From contig CAUGJN010000035.1 in assembly GCA_959599635.1 (NCBI GenBank), positions 1 through 13,003 on the forward strand: a stretch of DNA of 13,003 nucleotides, read 5' to 3'. Positions within the stretch are counted from its first letter, which is position 1. The number at the start of each line of letters is the position of its first letter. This stretch comes from an uncultured Collinsella sp. Its GTDB lineage: Bacteria > Actinomycetota > Coriobacteriia > Coriobacteriales > Coriobacteriaceae. Below the pieces are notes generated by a model, which was given only the letters and a program-made list of their open reading frames with translations, had not been told where the DNA came from and did not search any database. A program made the position numbers and the translations under genes. Shown here piece after piece: positions 6,702-13,003 of this stretch.

Positions 6702-8929
6702 TACGCCTCCGGCACCTCACCAGTCGCCAGGATCTGCTCGAGCGCGTCCTCGTCCAGCACGGGCACACCCAGCTGCTCGGCCTTGGTAAGCTTGGAGCCC
6801 GCTTTGGGGCCGGCGACCAGATAGCTCGTCTTCTTTGACACGCTACCCGAAACCTTGGCGCCGAGTACCTTGAGCGCCGCACCTGCCTCGTCGCGCGTGC
6901 GGTTGACGAGCGTGCCGGTGAGCACGAAGGTCAGACCCGCAAGCGGCTGTGCGTCGGCGAGCTCGCCCGCCACGCCAGCTTCGGCCGCGGCTTGCGCATG
7001 AGCGGCGCCCAAGTCGACCTCGAGCGAAAGGCCCGCTTGGCGCAGACGTTCCAGCACGGCAAGGTTCTCGGGCACGGCCAGGAACTGCTTGACGCTCGCC
7101 GCAATCTTGGGACCGATGCCCTCGCACTCGGCGATATCCTCTTCGCTCGCCAAGATAAGCTTGTCAATCGACAGGAATCGCTCGGCGATGACCTCGCCCA
7201 CGCTCTTGCCCACATGGCGGATGCCCAGGGCAAACAGCACGCGACCGAGCGGCTGGCTCTTGGACTTGTTGAGCTCGGCGATGATTTTCTCGGCCGTCTT
7301 GAGGCCCACCGGGATGGGGTCGCCCTTCTTGACGCCCTTTTTGCTATTGGAGCTGGCATAGGTGCGTCCCGTGTCCAGTCCGGCGATATCGTCCACCGTA
7401 AGCTGGTAGAAGTCCGCGACATCGTGGATCAGGCCAGCGGCAATCATCTTGTCGACAATCTCGTCGCCCAGGCCGTCGACGTCCATGCAGCCACGGCTCA
7501 CCCAGTGGAGCAGGCGCTCCTTGAGCTGTGCGGGGCAGTCGATGGACACGCAGCGGTAGGCAACCTCGCCATCCTCGTGGACCACGGGGCTACCGCACAC
7601 GGGGCAGACCTTGGGCATGCGCCAGTCGACCGAATCGGCCGGGCGCTTGTCGAGCACCGGGCCCACGACCTCGGGGATCACGTCGCCCGCCTTGTGCACG
7701 ATGATAGTGTCGCCCTCGCGCACGTTTTTGCGACGGATCTCGTCGATGTTGTGCAGCGTGGCGCGCGCGATAGTGGAGCCGGCAACCGTCACCGGGTCGA
7801 ACTCGGCGACCGGCGTGAGCACACCGGTGCGGCCTACCTGGATGCGAATCTCGCGCAGTACGGTCTGCTTTTCCTCGGGCGGGAACTTAAAGGCAATGGC
7901 CCAGCGCGGTGCGCGAGCGGTAAAGCCCAGGTCGAGCTGCTGCTGGAAGCTGTCGACCTTTACGACCACGCCGTCGATGTCGTAGTCCAAGTCGCCGCGA
8001 TGCTCGAGGGCCTGGGCGCAGAACTCGTGGACCTCGGCCGGCGTGGCGCAGCGGGCCACGTTGGGGTTGACGCTAAAGCCGGCGCTACGCAGCCAGTCCA
8101 GAAACTCGCGCTGGCTGTGGACGTGCAGTGGGTCGGTATCGGCAATGGCATAGATAAAGGTGGCCAAGTCGCGACGCGCCGTGACCTTGGGGTCCTTTTG
8201 GCGCAGGGATCCTGCAGCAGCGTTGCGCGGGTTGGCAAAAGGGTCGCGGCCCTCGGCATCGGCCTCATCGTTCAGACGAACAAAGCTGCCCTTGGGCATA
8301 TAGACCTCGCCACGTACTTCGATGGTACGCTCGCGGTCGGCGCCCATGTGGGCGAGCGCCGGCTCGGACAGGTGCATGGGCACATCCTTGATGGTACGCA
8401 CGTTGAGCGACACGTCCTCGCCCGTTGTGCCATCGCCACGTGTGGCGGCGCGCACGAAGGTTCCGTTTTGGTAGGTAAGCGCCACGCCCAGGCCGTCGAT
8501 CTTAAGCTCGCAGGTATAGGTGACGCTACCGGCACCGAGCGCATCCTCGGTACGCTGGAGCCACGCGTCGAGTTCGTCCAGATCCATGGCATCGTCCATG
8601 GAATACATGCGTGCCATGTGCGTGACCGGCGTAAACTGCTCGCTCACGTAGCCGCCCACGCGCTGGGTATAGCTGTCGGGCGTCACCAGGTCGGGGTAGG
8701 TGGCCTCGATCTGCTGGAGCTCAACGAGCATTTTGTCGAAGGCGGCATCCGTGATCTCGGGCGCATCGAGCATGTAGTAGCGGTAGGCGTGGTAATCGAG
8801 CTCGTGGCGCAGCTCGGCCGCACGCGCCGCCGCCTGGGCACGGGCGTCGGTCGGTGCGGCGGCATCCTCGCTCGCGGGCGTTTTGGTATCGATATCTACA
8901 CCGTCACCAAACAGGCTCGATTGCTCCAT
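6701..8929 (-). CDS. ligA: NAD-dependent DNA ligase LigA (742 aa)
   Basis: Seals nicks in replication, including Okazaki fragments, and in repair, using NAD+ to adenylate the enzyme. Domain Ia carries RHELDYHAYRYYMLD. The adenylation site is ELKIDG with catalytic K143, followed by TRGDGTTGEDVS. After the OB fold there is a four-Cys zinc finger (C442, C445, C460, C465), helix-hairpin-helix repeats, and a C-terminal BRCT domain (about 662-742). The lysine falls 28 residues later than in E. coli LigA (K115) because of an acidic, Ala-rich N-terminal extension. The start at 8929 is chosen because AAGGAG (8937-8942) sits 7 bases upstream. The frame runs 15 codons further to 8974, but without a comparable site. 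The gene is followed by the coupled 59-residue ORF. No convincing promoter was identified in 8930-9075. Confidence 0.96.
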   Translation of the reverse strand: MEQSSLFGDGVDIDTKTPASEDAAAPTDARAQAAARAAELRHELDYHAYRYYMLDAPEITDAAFDKMLVELQQIEATYPDLVTPDSYTQRVGGYVSEQFTPVTHMARMYSMDDAMDLDELDAWLQRTEDALGAGSVTYTCELKIDGLGVALTYQNGTFVRAATRGDGTTGEDVSLNVRTIKDVPMHLSEPALAHMGADRERTIEVRGEVYMPKGSFVRLNDEADAEGRDPFANPRNAAAGSLRQKDPKVTARRDLATFIYAIADTDPLHVHSQREFLDWLRSAGFSVNPNVARCATPAEVHEFCAQALEHRGDLDYDIDGVVVKVDSFQQQLDLGFTARAPRWAIAFKFPPEEKQTVLREIRIQVGRTGVLTPVAEFDPVTVAGSTIARATLHNIDEIRRKNVREGDTIIVHKAGDVIPEVVGPVLDKRPADSVDWRMPKVCPVCGSPVVHEDGEVAYRCVSIDCPAQLKERLLHWVSRGCMDVDGLGDEIVDKMIAAGLIHDVADFYQLTVDDIAGLDTGRTYASSNSKKGVKKGDPIPVGLKTAEKIIAELNKSKSQPLGRVLFALGIRHVGKSVGEVIAERFLSIDKLILASEEDIAECEGIGPKIAASVKQFLAVPENLAVLERLRQAGLSLEVDLGAAHAQAAAEAGVAGELADAQPLAGLTFVLTGTLVNRTRDEAGAALKVLGAKVSGSVSKKTSYLVAGPKAGSKLTKAEQLGVPVLDEDALEQILATGEVPEA

Positions 8930-9075
8930 TGCGGCACTCCTTCGCTCGATTTCAAACGGATACAAGAGTACCACCGGTCACCATGGCGCCGAATAACCCT
9001 TTCGAACCGCACCGAATCGGCAGCCGCCAGACTGGGGTGGATCGCGCGATTAAACCATGCCCTTGCCGTTTCTAA

Positions 9076-9108
9076 ATGATCCGTTTTCCTCCGTCTCCAA
9101 GGGATCAT
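9076..9108. repeat. Inverted repeat between ligA and htrA
   Basis: ATGATCC (9076-9082) and GGATCAT (9102-9108) are perfect 7-bp arms around a 19-base pyrimidine-rich loop on the plus strand. It lies directly beside the htrA terminator and upstream of ligA. There is no T-tract beside it, so it is unlikely to be a terminator. It may be an operator, an mRNA hairpin or a copy of a dispersed intergenic element. The rest of 8930-9110 shows nothing else identifiable. Confidence 0.35.
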
Positions 9109-9112
9109 CGCG

Positions 9113-9149
9113 AAAAGAGGGGCTGTCCCGCGCTGGCGGAACAGCCCCT
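9113..9149 (-). terminator. Rho-independent terminator of htrA
   Basis: The arms 9118-9131 and 9136-9149 pair over 14 positions with one mismatch (AGGGGCTGT with ACAGCCCCT, then CCGC with GCGG) around a 4-base loop. Read on the minus strand the stem is followed by CTTTTCG. It begins about 29 bases after the htrA stop at 9178 and ends before the ligA leader, so it separates the two transcripts. Confidence 0.85.
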
Positions 9150-9177
9150 ATGGCTTCGGCATGTGCGAAACGGCTCG

Positions 9178-10641
9178 TTAGAAACCCTGACCGTTGCCCT
9201 GACCCTGACCTTGCTGGCCCAGCAGCTCCTCCAGGTACTGGCGCAGCTGCTCGTCGGTAATACCGCCGTTGCCGGTGTCGGTCGAACTGTCGTCCTGCTG
9301 CTGGTTCTGCAGCTCCTCGTCGGAGCCCAGCTCGACGGTGACCTTCTTCTCTTCCTTGCCGCGCATGAGCGTGATCTCGACCTTCTCGCCCACCTCGTGG
9401 CTGCGCAGCGCGATGATCAGGCCGTCGGCGCTCGAAATCTCATCGTCGCCCAGCTTGGTGATGACGTCGCCCTCCTGAATGCCGGCCTTGGCGGCAGGAC
9501 CGTCCTCGACGACGCTCGCCACATACGCGCCGCTATCGGTGCTCAACTTGTTGGTGCGGGCGTTGAGCGCATTGACGCTCGAAAGCGTGGCGCCCATGTA
9601 CGGATGCACCGGCGTCTTACCGTCGATGATCTGGTCGGCAATGTTCTTGGCATAGTTAACGGGAATGGCAAAACCCACGCCCGAACTGGAGCCCGAGTAG
9701 CTCTCGATGAGCGAGTTGATGCCCACGAGCTCGCCGTTGTCGTTGACGAGCGCGCCACCGGAGTTGCCCGGGTTGATGGCGGCATCGGTCTGGATCATGT
9801 TGGCATAGATGGTGTTACCGTTGGTAGAGCTCATGGCCGTGGAGCGATACAGCGCCGACACAATGCCCGTGGATACAGATTGCTCGTTGCCAAACGGCGA
9901 GCCGATCGCCATGACCCACTCGCCCACGTTGAGCTTGGAGGAGTCGCCGATCTCGATCGGGGTGAGCTTGGAAGCATCGGCGTCCTTGAGCTTGATGACG
10001 GCCAGGTCGCTCGAGGCATCGTTGCCCACGAACTCGGCCTCGTAGGTGGTGCCGTCATCCATGGTCACCACGTACTGGTCATAGCCATCGACCACGTGGT
10101 TGTTGGTGAGGATGTGGCCCTCGGTATCGAGCACAACACCCGATCCGACGCTGCCCGAGCTGTCCGACTCGTCGGCAGACTGCGAAAGCGAGCCATTCTG
10201 GCTGCCGCTCGAAGTGGCGGTAATGGAAACCACGGAGGGCAGGGCCTTGGCAGAAACGGCCTCGGCCAGCGTAGTGTCCTCGGAATCGATGGTGATCTTT
10301 TGCGTCGACGAACCCGAAGCGCCCGCCGTCACGGCATTCTTGCCGCCGCCGATGTTGAGCGTGCCGCTCATAATGAGCGCAATGACCAGCAGGGCACCAC
10401 ATGCGCAGCCGGCGAGTGCCGTAATGAAGATCGGCAGCTTTTTGGTCTTGGTCTTGACCACCGTGTGCTTGTTCACGACCTGCTGGCCGCCCAGCGGCTT
10501 GCCGGTCTGCGTATCGTAGGCCTGCACGTAGGGAATGTTGTTGCCATCGGCAGGCGTCGACTCCACCTGCACACGCGGCTGCTGTTGGGTCTCGCCGGCA
10601 TTGCCAACATCCTGGGGACGCTGGGAATCGTTCTCGCTCAT
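9178..10641 (-). CDS. htrA: HtrA/DegP-type membrane-anchored trypsin-like serine protease with PDZ domain (487 aa)
   Basis: Envelope stress protease and chaperone of family S1C, expected to degrade misfolded exported proteins outside the membrane. Order: a cytoplasmic N-terminus of about 68 residues rich in Gln/Thr, one membrane segment (about 70-92), a Ser/Gly linker, then the protease domain. The catalytic triad is visible as H182 (TNNHVV), D212 (SSDLAVI) and S294 (GNSGGA). A PDZ domain follows at about 346-440. The C-terminus is acidic and Gln/Gly-rich, ending in a low-complexity GQGQGQGNGQGF-like tail. The start at 10641 has AAAGGA 8 bases upstream; the frame extends 13 codons further without a better site. 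The gene is transcribed alone: it has a terminator after it, and the upstream regulator gene has its own terminator. Regulation is not evident, though a hairpin lies in the presumed leader. Confidence 0.94.
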   Translation of the reverse strand: MSENDSQRPQDVGNAGETQQQPRVQVESTPADGNNIPYVQAYDTQTGKPLGGQQVVNKHTVVKTKTKKLPIFITALAGCACGALLVIALIMSGTLNIGGGKNAVTAGASGSSTQKITIDSEDTTLAEAVSAKALPSVVSITATSSGSQNGSLSQSADESDSSGSVGSGVVLDTEGHILTNNHVVDGYDQYVVTMDDGTTYEAEFVGNDASSDLAVIKLKDADASKLTPIEIGDSSKLNVGEWVMAIGSPFGNEQSVSTGIVSALYRSTAMSSTNGNTIYANMIQTDAAINPGNSGGALVNDNGELVGINSLIESYSGSSSGVGFAIPVNYAKNIADQIIDGKTPVHPYMGATLSSVNALNARTNKLSTDSGAYVASVVEDGPAAKAGIQEGDVITKLGDDEISSADGLIIALRSHEVGEKVEITLMRGKEEKKVTVELGSDEELQNQQQDDSSTDTGNGGITDEQLRQYLEELLGQQGQGQGNGQGF

Positions 10642-10670
10642 AGCTGCGATCCTTTCGTCAAATAACCAAA

Positions 10671-10694
10671 GGCCCGCCAAACATGTGGCGGGCC
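10671..10694 (-). terminator. GC-rich hairpin in the htrA upstream region (possible terminator or leader element)
   Basis: Perfect 8-bp arms GGCCCGCC and GGCGGGCC flank an 8-base loop. Read on the minus strand the stem is followed by TTTGGTTATTTG, an interrupted T-tract, about 30 bases before the htrA start. It could stop read-through from the regulator gene upstream. If the htrA transcript starts before it, it could instead act as a leader hairpin that attenuates htrA. The sequence does not settle which. Confidence 0.5.
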
Positions 10695-10808
10695 ATCATT
10701 GTTCACGTTGAGTTGTACCCCAATATGCGGGCGTACGTGTACGAGAACGCAATCTTTTAGGAAGGCTTAAGTTCTGCTGCAAACTCGAAGGGAACCCGCA
10801 CCTGCGGC

Positions 10809-10845
10809 AAAACCACCACAAAGGCGCCTGTCCCCTTTGTGGTGG
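10809..10845 (-). terminator. Rho-independent terminator after the GlnR-like gene
   Basis: Perfect 12-bp arms (10813-10824 and 10834-10845, CCACCACAAAGG and its complement) enclose a 9-base loop. On the minus strand they are followed by TTTT (10812-10809). The stem begins 5 bases after the regulator's stop at 10850. It ends the glutamine synthetase-like/regulator transcript. Confidence 0.85.
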
Positions 10846-10849
10846 AAAT

Positions 10850-11512
10850 CTAGTCCTTAAACAGATATCCCACGCCGCGGACGGTGGTGATGTGCGCCGC
10901 GATCTGCGGGCCCACCTTGGAGCGGATGCGTCGAATGTGCACGTCGACGGTGCGCGTGCCGCCGCAGTACTCAAAGCCCCACACGCGGTGCAGCAGCACC
11001 TCGCGGCTGTAGGCGCGGTTGGGGTGCGTCGCCAAAAAGCTCAGCAGCGAGTACTCCATCAGCGTCAGGTCGATGGGCTCGTTATCGAGTGTCACCTGGT
11101 AGGTAGCCAGGTTGATCTCGAGGTTATCGATGTTGAGCACATCGTCGGCGGTGACGGTCTCCTCCTCGCCCATCAGGCGCTGCGCGCGAGCCTTGAGCTC
11201 ATTGGGCGTCGCCGTGGGGCATACAAAGTCGGCATGCGCGTGATTCGGCAGGCGCAGGGTGCCGAGCGCCTCGTCGTCGACGATCACCAGCATGGGAACG
11301 CCGCCGCGATCGTCAAGCCACTTGGCAATCTGGTCGATGCGGTCGCTGCGGATGCCATCGGAATCGAGGATCAGCAGGTCAAAGTCATGCGCCGCAGTCG
11401 GCGAATCGGGGGTTGCCAGGCTCACCTCGACACCCAGGGTGGTCGTCAAGCTGCGGGCAAACTCGTGGAAGCGCGTCGTGCGCGCCATGAACAGGGCACT
11501 CTTTTCGGACAT
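10850..11512 (-). CDS. OmpR/PhoB-type winged-helix regulator, GlnR-like, with degenerate receiver (220 aa)
   Basis: DNA-binding regulator that probably controls nitrogen assimilation. The C-terminal winged-helix domain (about 125-218) is strongly conserved, with LTLMEYSLLSFLATHPNRAYSRE, then VWGFEYCGGTRTVDVHIRR and a final TVRGVGYLFKD. The GGTRTVDVH segment is close to Streptomyces/Mycobacterium GlnR as I recall it. The N-terminal half looks like a receiver fold that has lost its chemistry. D50 stands at the phospho-acceptor position, but there is no acidic pair near the N-terminus and no conserved Lys near 99-102 (CPTA). GlnR receivers are likewise atypical. The start at 11512 follows GGAGG by 5 bases; a TTG four codons upstream is less likely. 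It lies 50 bp after the glutamine synthetase-like gene with no terminator between, so the two are probably co-transcribed. No histidine kinase gene is in the window. Confidence 0.88.
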   Translation of the reverse strand: MSEKSALFMARTTRFHEFARSLTTTLGVEVSLATPDSPTAAHDFDLLILDSDGIRSDRIDQIAKWLDDRGGVPMLVIVDDEALGTLRLPNHAHADFVCPTATPNELKARAQRLMGEEETVTADDVLNIDNLEINLATYQVTLDNEPIDLTLMEYSLLSFLATHPNRAYSREVLLHRVWGFEYCGGTRTVDVHIRRIRSKVGPQIAAHITTVRGVGYLFKD

Positions 11513-11562
11513 ATCGGCCTCCAAAGAAATGAGCTCAATCGTACTGGAACAAGCCAGCGCGA

Positions 11563-12900
11563 TTAGGAGTTCGCCAGGTAGTGCTTAATCTCCCACTCGG
11601 TGATCGTAGACTCAAACTTATGCCACTCGTCGCGCTTCTTTTTGAGGAAGAAGCTGTGGATGTGCTCGCCAAGGGCATCCTTCATAAACTGCGAGTCCTC
11701 AAACACGTCGAGCGCCTCTTTGAGCGAGCGCGGCAGCGGCGCGTAGCCGGCCTCGACCATCTGACGGTCGGTAAGCTTGAGCGTCTCGGCCGTGGCCTCG
11801 GGCGGGAGCTCCAGCTTGCGCTCGATGCCGTCGAGACCGGCCGCCAGCGTGACGGCGTTGACCAGGTACGGGTTGGCCATGGGGTCGGGACTGCGCAGCT
11901 CGATGCGCGTGGACAGCGGCTTGCCGGGCTTGTAGACCGGGATGCGGACCATACTCGCGCGGTTGCGCAGGCCCCACGTGGCGTACTGTGGCACGGAGTC
12001 GCCGCCCGTCGTGATGCGCTTGTACGAGTTGACCGTGGGGTTGGTGATGGCGCTGATCTCGCGGGCATGCGCCAGGATGCCAGCCATATAGTGCTTGGCG
12101 ACGTCGGAGAGATGGTACTTCTCGTCGTCCTCGCCCCAAAACACGTTGTTGCCGTCGTGGTCGAATAGCGACTGGCACAGGAACATGGCACTGCCGTCCT
12201 CGCCCGCCAACGGCTTGGGCATAAAGGAGGCGTGGCAACCGCTCTCGTAGGCCTGCTGCTTAATGATGAGTTTGGCCGTGGTGATAGCGTCGGACATGCT
12301 CAGGGCCTCGGCGTGACGCAGGCTCATGCCATGCTGCGAGCGGCCGGCGGCGTGGAAGGTGTACTCCACGGGCACGGACATCTTCTCGAGCGTGAGAACC
12401 GTGTTGCGACGCAGGTCGCGGGCGGCATCGCTCACCGAAAGATCGAAGTAGCCCACGTTGTCGAGCGGCTCGGGGGTGTGCTCGTCGGGGAAGTAGTAAT
12501 ACTCCAGCTCGGCACCCACGTTGAGCAGATAGCCAGCCTTCTCGGCCTTGCGGAACATGCGGCGCAGGGCATCGCGCGGGTCGCCGGCAAATGGCTTGCG
12601 ATCGGGAGTGCACACGTCGCAGAACACGCGGGCGACGCCGTTGTGGCTCGGGCGCCACGGCAGGATCTGGAAGGTCGAAGCGTCTGGGAACGCCAGCATG
12701 TCGGCTTCCTCGGGCGTGGCAAAACCCTCGATGGCGGAGCCGTCAAAGCCAATACCCTCCTCAAAAGCGACCTCGAGGTCCTCGGGGCTAATGGCAAAGT
12801 TCTTGAGGCGGCCGAGAATGTCGACAAACCACAGACGCACAAAGCGGATGTCACGCTGCTCTACGGAGCGGAGTACGTAATCGATGTTCTGCTGGTTCAT
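11563..12900 (-). CDS. glnA: Glutamine synthetase type I-like protein with altered metal-site residues (445 aa)
   Basis: Family role: ATP-dependent ligation of ammonia to glutamate in a dodecamer. Length, the N-terminal beta-grasp (FVRLWFVDILGRLKNF, GFDGSAIEGF with D53) and the C-terminus match the Bacillus/GSI-alpha type without an adenylylation site. E131, E133, NPTVNSYKR (287-295), RNR (312-314) and E334 are kept. Other catalytic positions are not. The usual HHEVAPxQHE reads FHAAGRSQHG, so the two metal-binding Glu become A184 and G191. NGSGMHC reads DGSAMFLC, so the metal His becomes F240. The flap Glu of YEAP is also lost (GGDSVP). Codons read from both strands show no frameshift. The start at 12900 follows AAAGGGGAG. 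The gene is followed by a GlnR-like regulator and preceded by a GlnR-type box. The fold assignment is certain; GS activity is doubtful. It could be a sensor, a pseudoenzyme or an enzyme with other chemistry. Confidence 0.9.
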   Translation of the reverse strand: MNQQNIDYVLRSVEQRDIRFVRLWFVDILGRLKNFAISPEDLEVAFEEGIGFDGSAIEGFATPEEADMLAFPDASTFQILPWRPSHNGVARVFCDVCTPDRKPFAGDPRDALRRMFRKAEKAGYLLNVGAELEYYYFPDEHTPEPLDNVGYFDLSVSDAARDLRRNTVLTLEKMSVPVEYTFHAAGRSQHGMSLRHAEALSMSDAITTAKLIIKQQAYESGCHASFMPKPLAGEDGSAMFLCQSLFDHDGNNVFWGEDDEKYHLSDVAKHYMAGILAHAREISAITNPTVNSYKRITTGGDSVPQYATWGLRNRASMVRIPVYKPGKPLSTRIELRSPDPMANPYLVNAVTLAAGLDGIERKLELPPEATAETLKLTDRQMVEAGYAPLPRSLKEALDVFEDSQFMKDALGEHIHSFFLKKKRDEWHKFESTITEWEIKHYLANS

Positions 12901-12939
12901 GTCGCTCCCCTTTCTTTCGGGCGGGTTTCGACTGGTCTA

Positions 12940-12960
12940 TATCGCAGATACTATCGCAGA
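12940..12960. repeat. Tandem 9-bp direct repeat in the glutamine synthetase-like promoter region
   Basis: TATCGCAGA occurs at 12940-12948 and again at 12952-12960, a 12-bp period. It lies 40-60 bases before the glutamine synthetase-like start, where the -10 region is expected. AT-rich candidates for a -10 on the minus strand (TAGTAT, TATAGA) overlap these repeats, but none has a good -35. They may be regulator half-sites or simply part of the promoter. Confidence 0.4.
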
Positions 12961-12965
12961 AAAAT

Positions 12966-12981
12966 GTTTCCGCAGGGTTAA
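12966..12981 (-). promoter_or_regulatory. Candidate GlnR box upstream of the glutamine synthetase-like gene
   Basis: On the minus strand the sequence reads TTAAC, six bases, then GAAAC (TTAACCCTGCGGAAAC). This fits the actinobacterial GlnR consensus gTnAC-n6-GaAAC except for the first base. It lies 66 bp before the ATG at 12900, a plausible activator position. A second GAAAC (12925-12929) lies 41 bp downstream without a good partner half-site. The next gene but one encodes a GlnR-like protein, which makes the match more credible. The promoter's -35/-10 could not be assigned firmly. Confidence 0.5.
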
Positions 12982-13003
12982 AGCGTATCAAGCGCTCAAA
13001 AAA

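Noticed and set aside
6383..6838. Plus-strand open frame of 151 codons spanning the MATE end and the ligA end
   Set aside because: Overlaps two good genes and is Arg/Ser-rich with no motif; only the short separate frame at 6441-6530 looks protein-like.
6992..9079. Plus-strand open frame of 695 codons opposite ligA
   Set aside because: Fully antisense to a ligase with all motifs intact; composition is that of a shadow frame.
9076..10665. Plus-strand open frame of 529 codons opposite htrA
   Set aside because: Antisense to a protease with a clear catalytic triad and its own terminator; starts inside the intergenic inverted repeat.
12328..12357. Frameshift or sequencing error as the cause of the missing GS residues
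   Set aside because: Codons on both sides stay in one frame with family-conserved residues immediately before and after, and the second altered site at 12175-12198 is independent.
12982..13003. Possible terminator of an upstream gene at the right edge
   Set aside because: AGCG/CGCT arms are only 4 bp, and the A-tract is at the window end with no gene visible to terminate.

Overview
The window looks like chromosome of a high-GC anaerobic actinobacterium. Gene content and coding style suggest class Coriobacteriia, probably near Collinsella. This is an inference: there is no rRNA or other marker gene here. No tRNA, CRISPR array, phage gene or insertion sequence was seen.

Layout, left to right. 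(1) 1-902, minus strand: a protein that runs off the left edge and ends in a DUF559/PD-(D/E)XK nuclease-like domain. (2) 1118-4829, minus: two overlapping ABC exporter half-transporters forming a heterodimer with one degenerate ATPase site. They have a strong sigma-70 promoter (4871-4898) and a long palindromic terminator (1002-1065). (3) 5089-6435, plus: a MATE efflux pump, the only plus-strand gene. Its promoter has MerR-family architecture: TTGACT, a 19-bp spacer filled by a dyad, then the -10. Just after its stop is a short coding remnant resembling the tail of a GyrI-like drug-binding domain, possibly all that is left of a lost regulator. (4) 6522-8929, minus: NAD-dependent DNA ligase ligA, coupled by TAATG to a 59-residue ORF. 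(5) 9178-10641, minus: a membrane-anchored HtrA-type serine protease between hairpins. (6) 10850-12900, minus: a glutamine synthetase-like gene followed after 50 bp by an OmpR-type regulator that resembles actinobacterial GlnR and has a degenerate receiver. A GlnR-type box lies upstream of the pair.

The most interesting signal is the last pair. The GS-like protein keeps the family fold and length, but the residues at three of the six canonical metal-ligand positions are replaced (Ala184, Gly191, Phe240), with no frameshift to explain it. Together with a receiver-degenerate regulator and a matching operator, this suggests a nitrogen-sensing unit in which the GS-like protein may be a sensor or pseudoenzyme, or an enzyme with altered chemistry. 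The second strongest story is the efflux block, where the MATE pump has an apparent MerR-type promoter but no intact MerR gene beside it.
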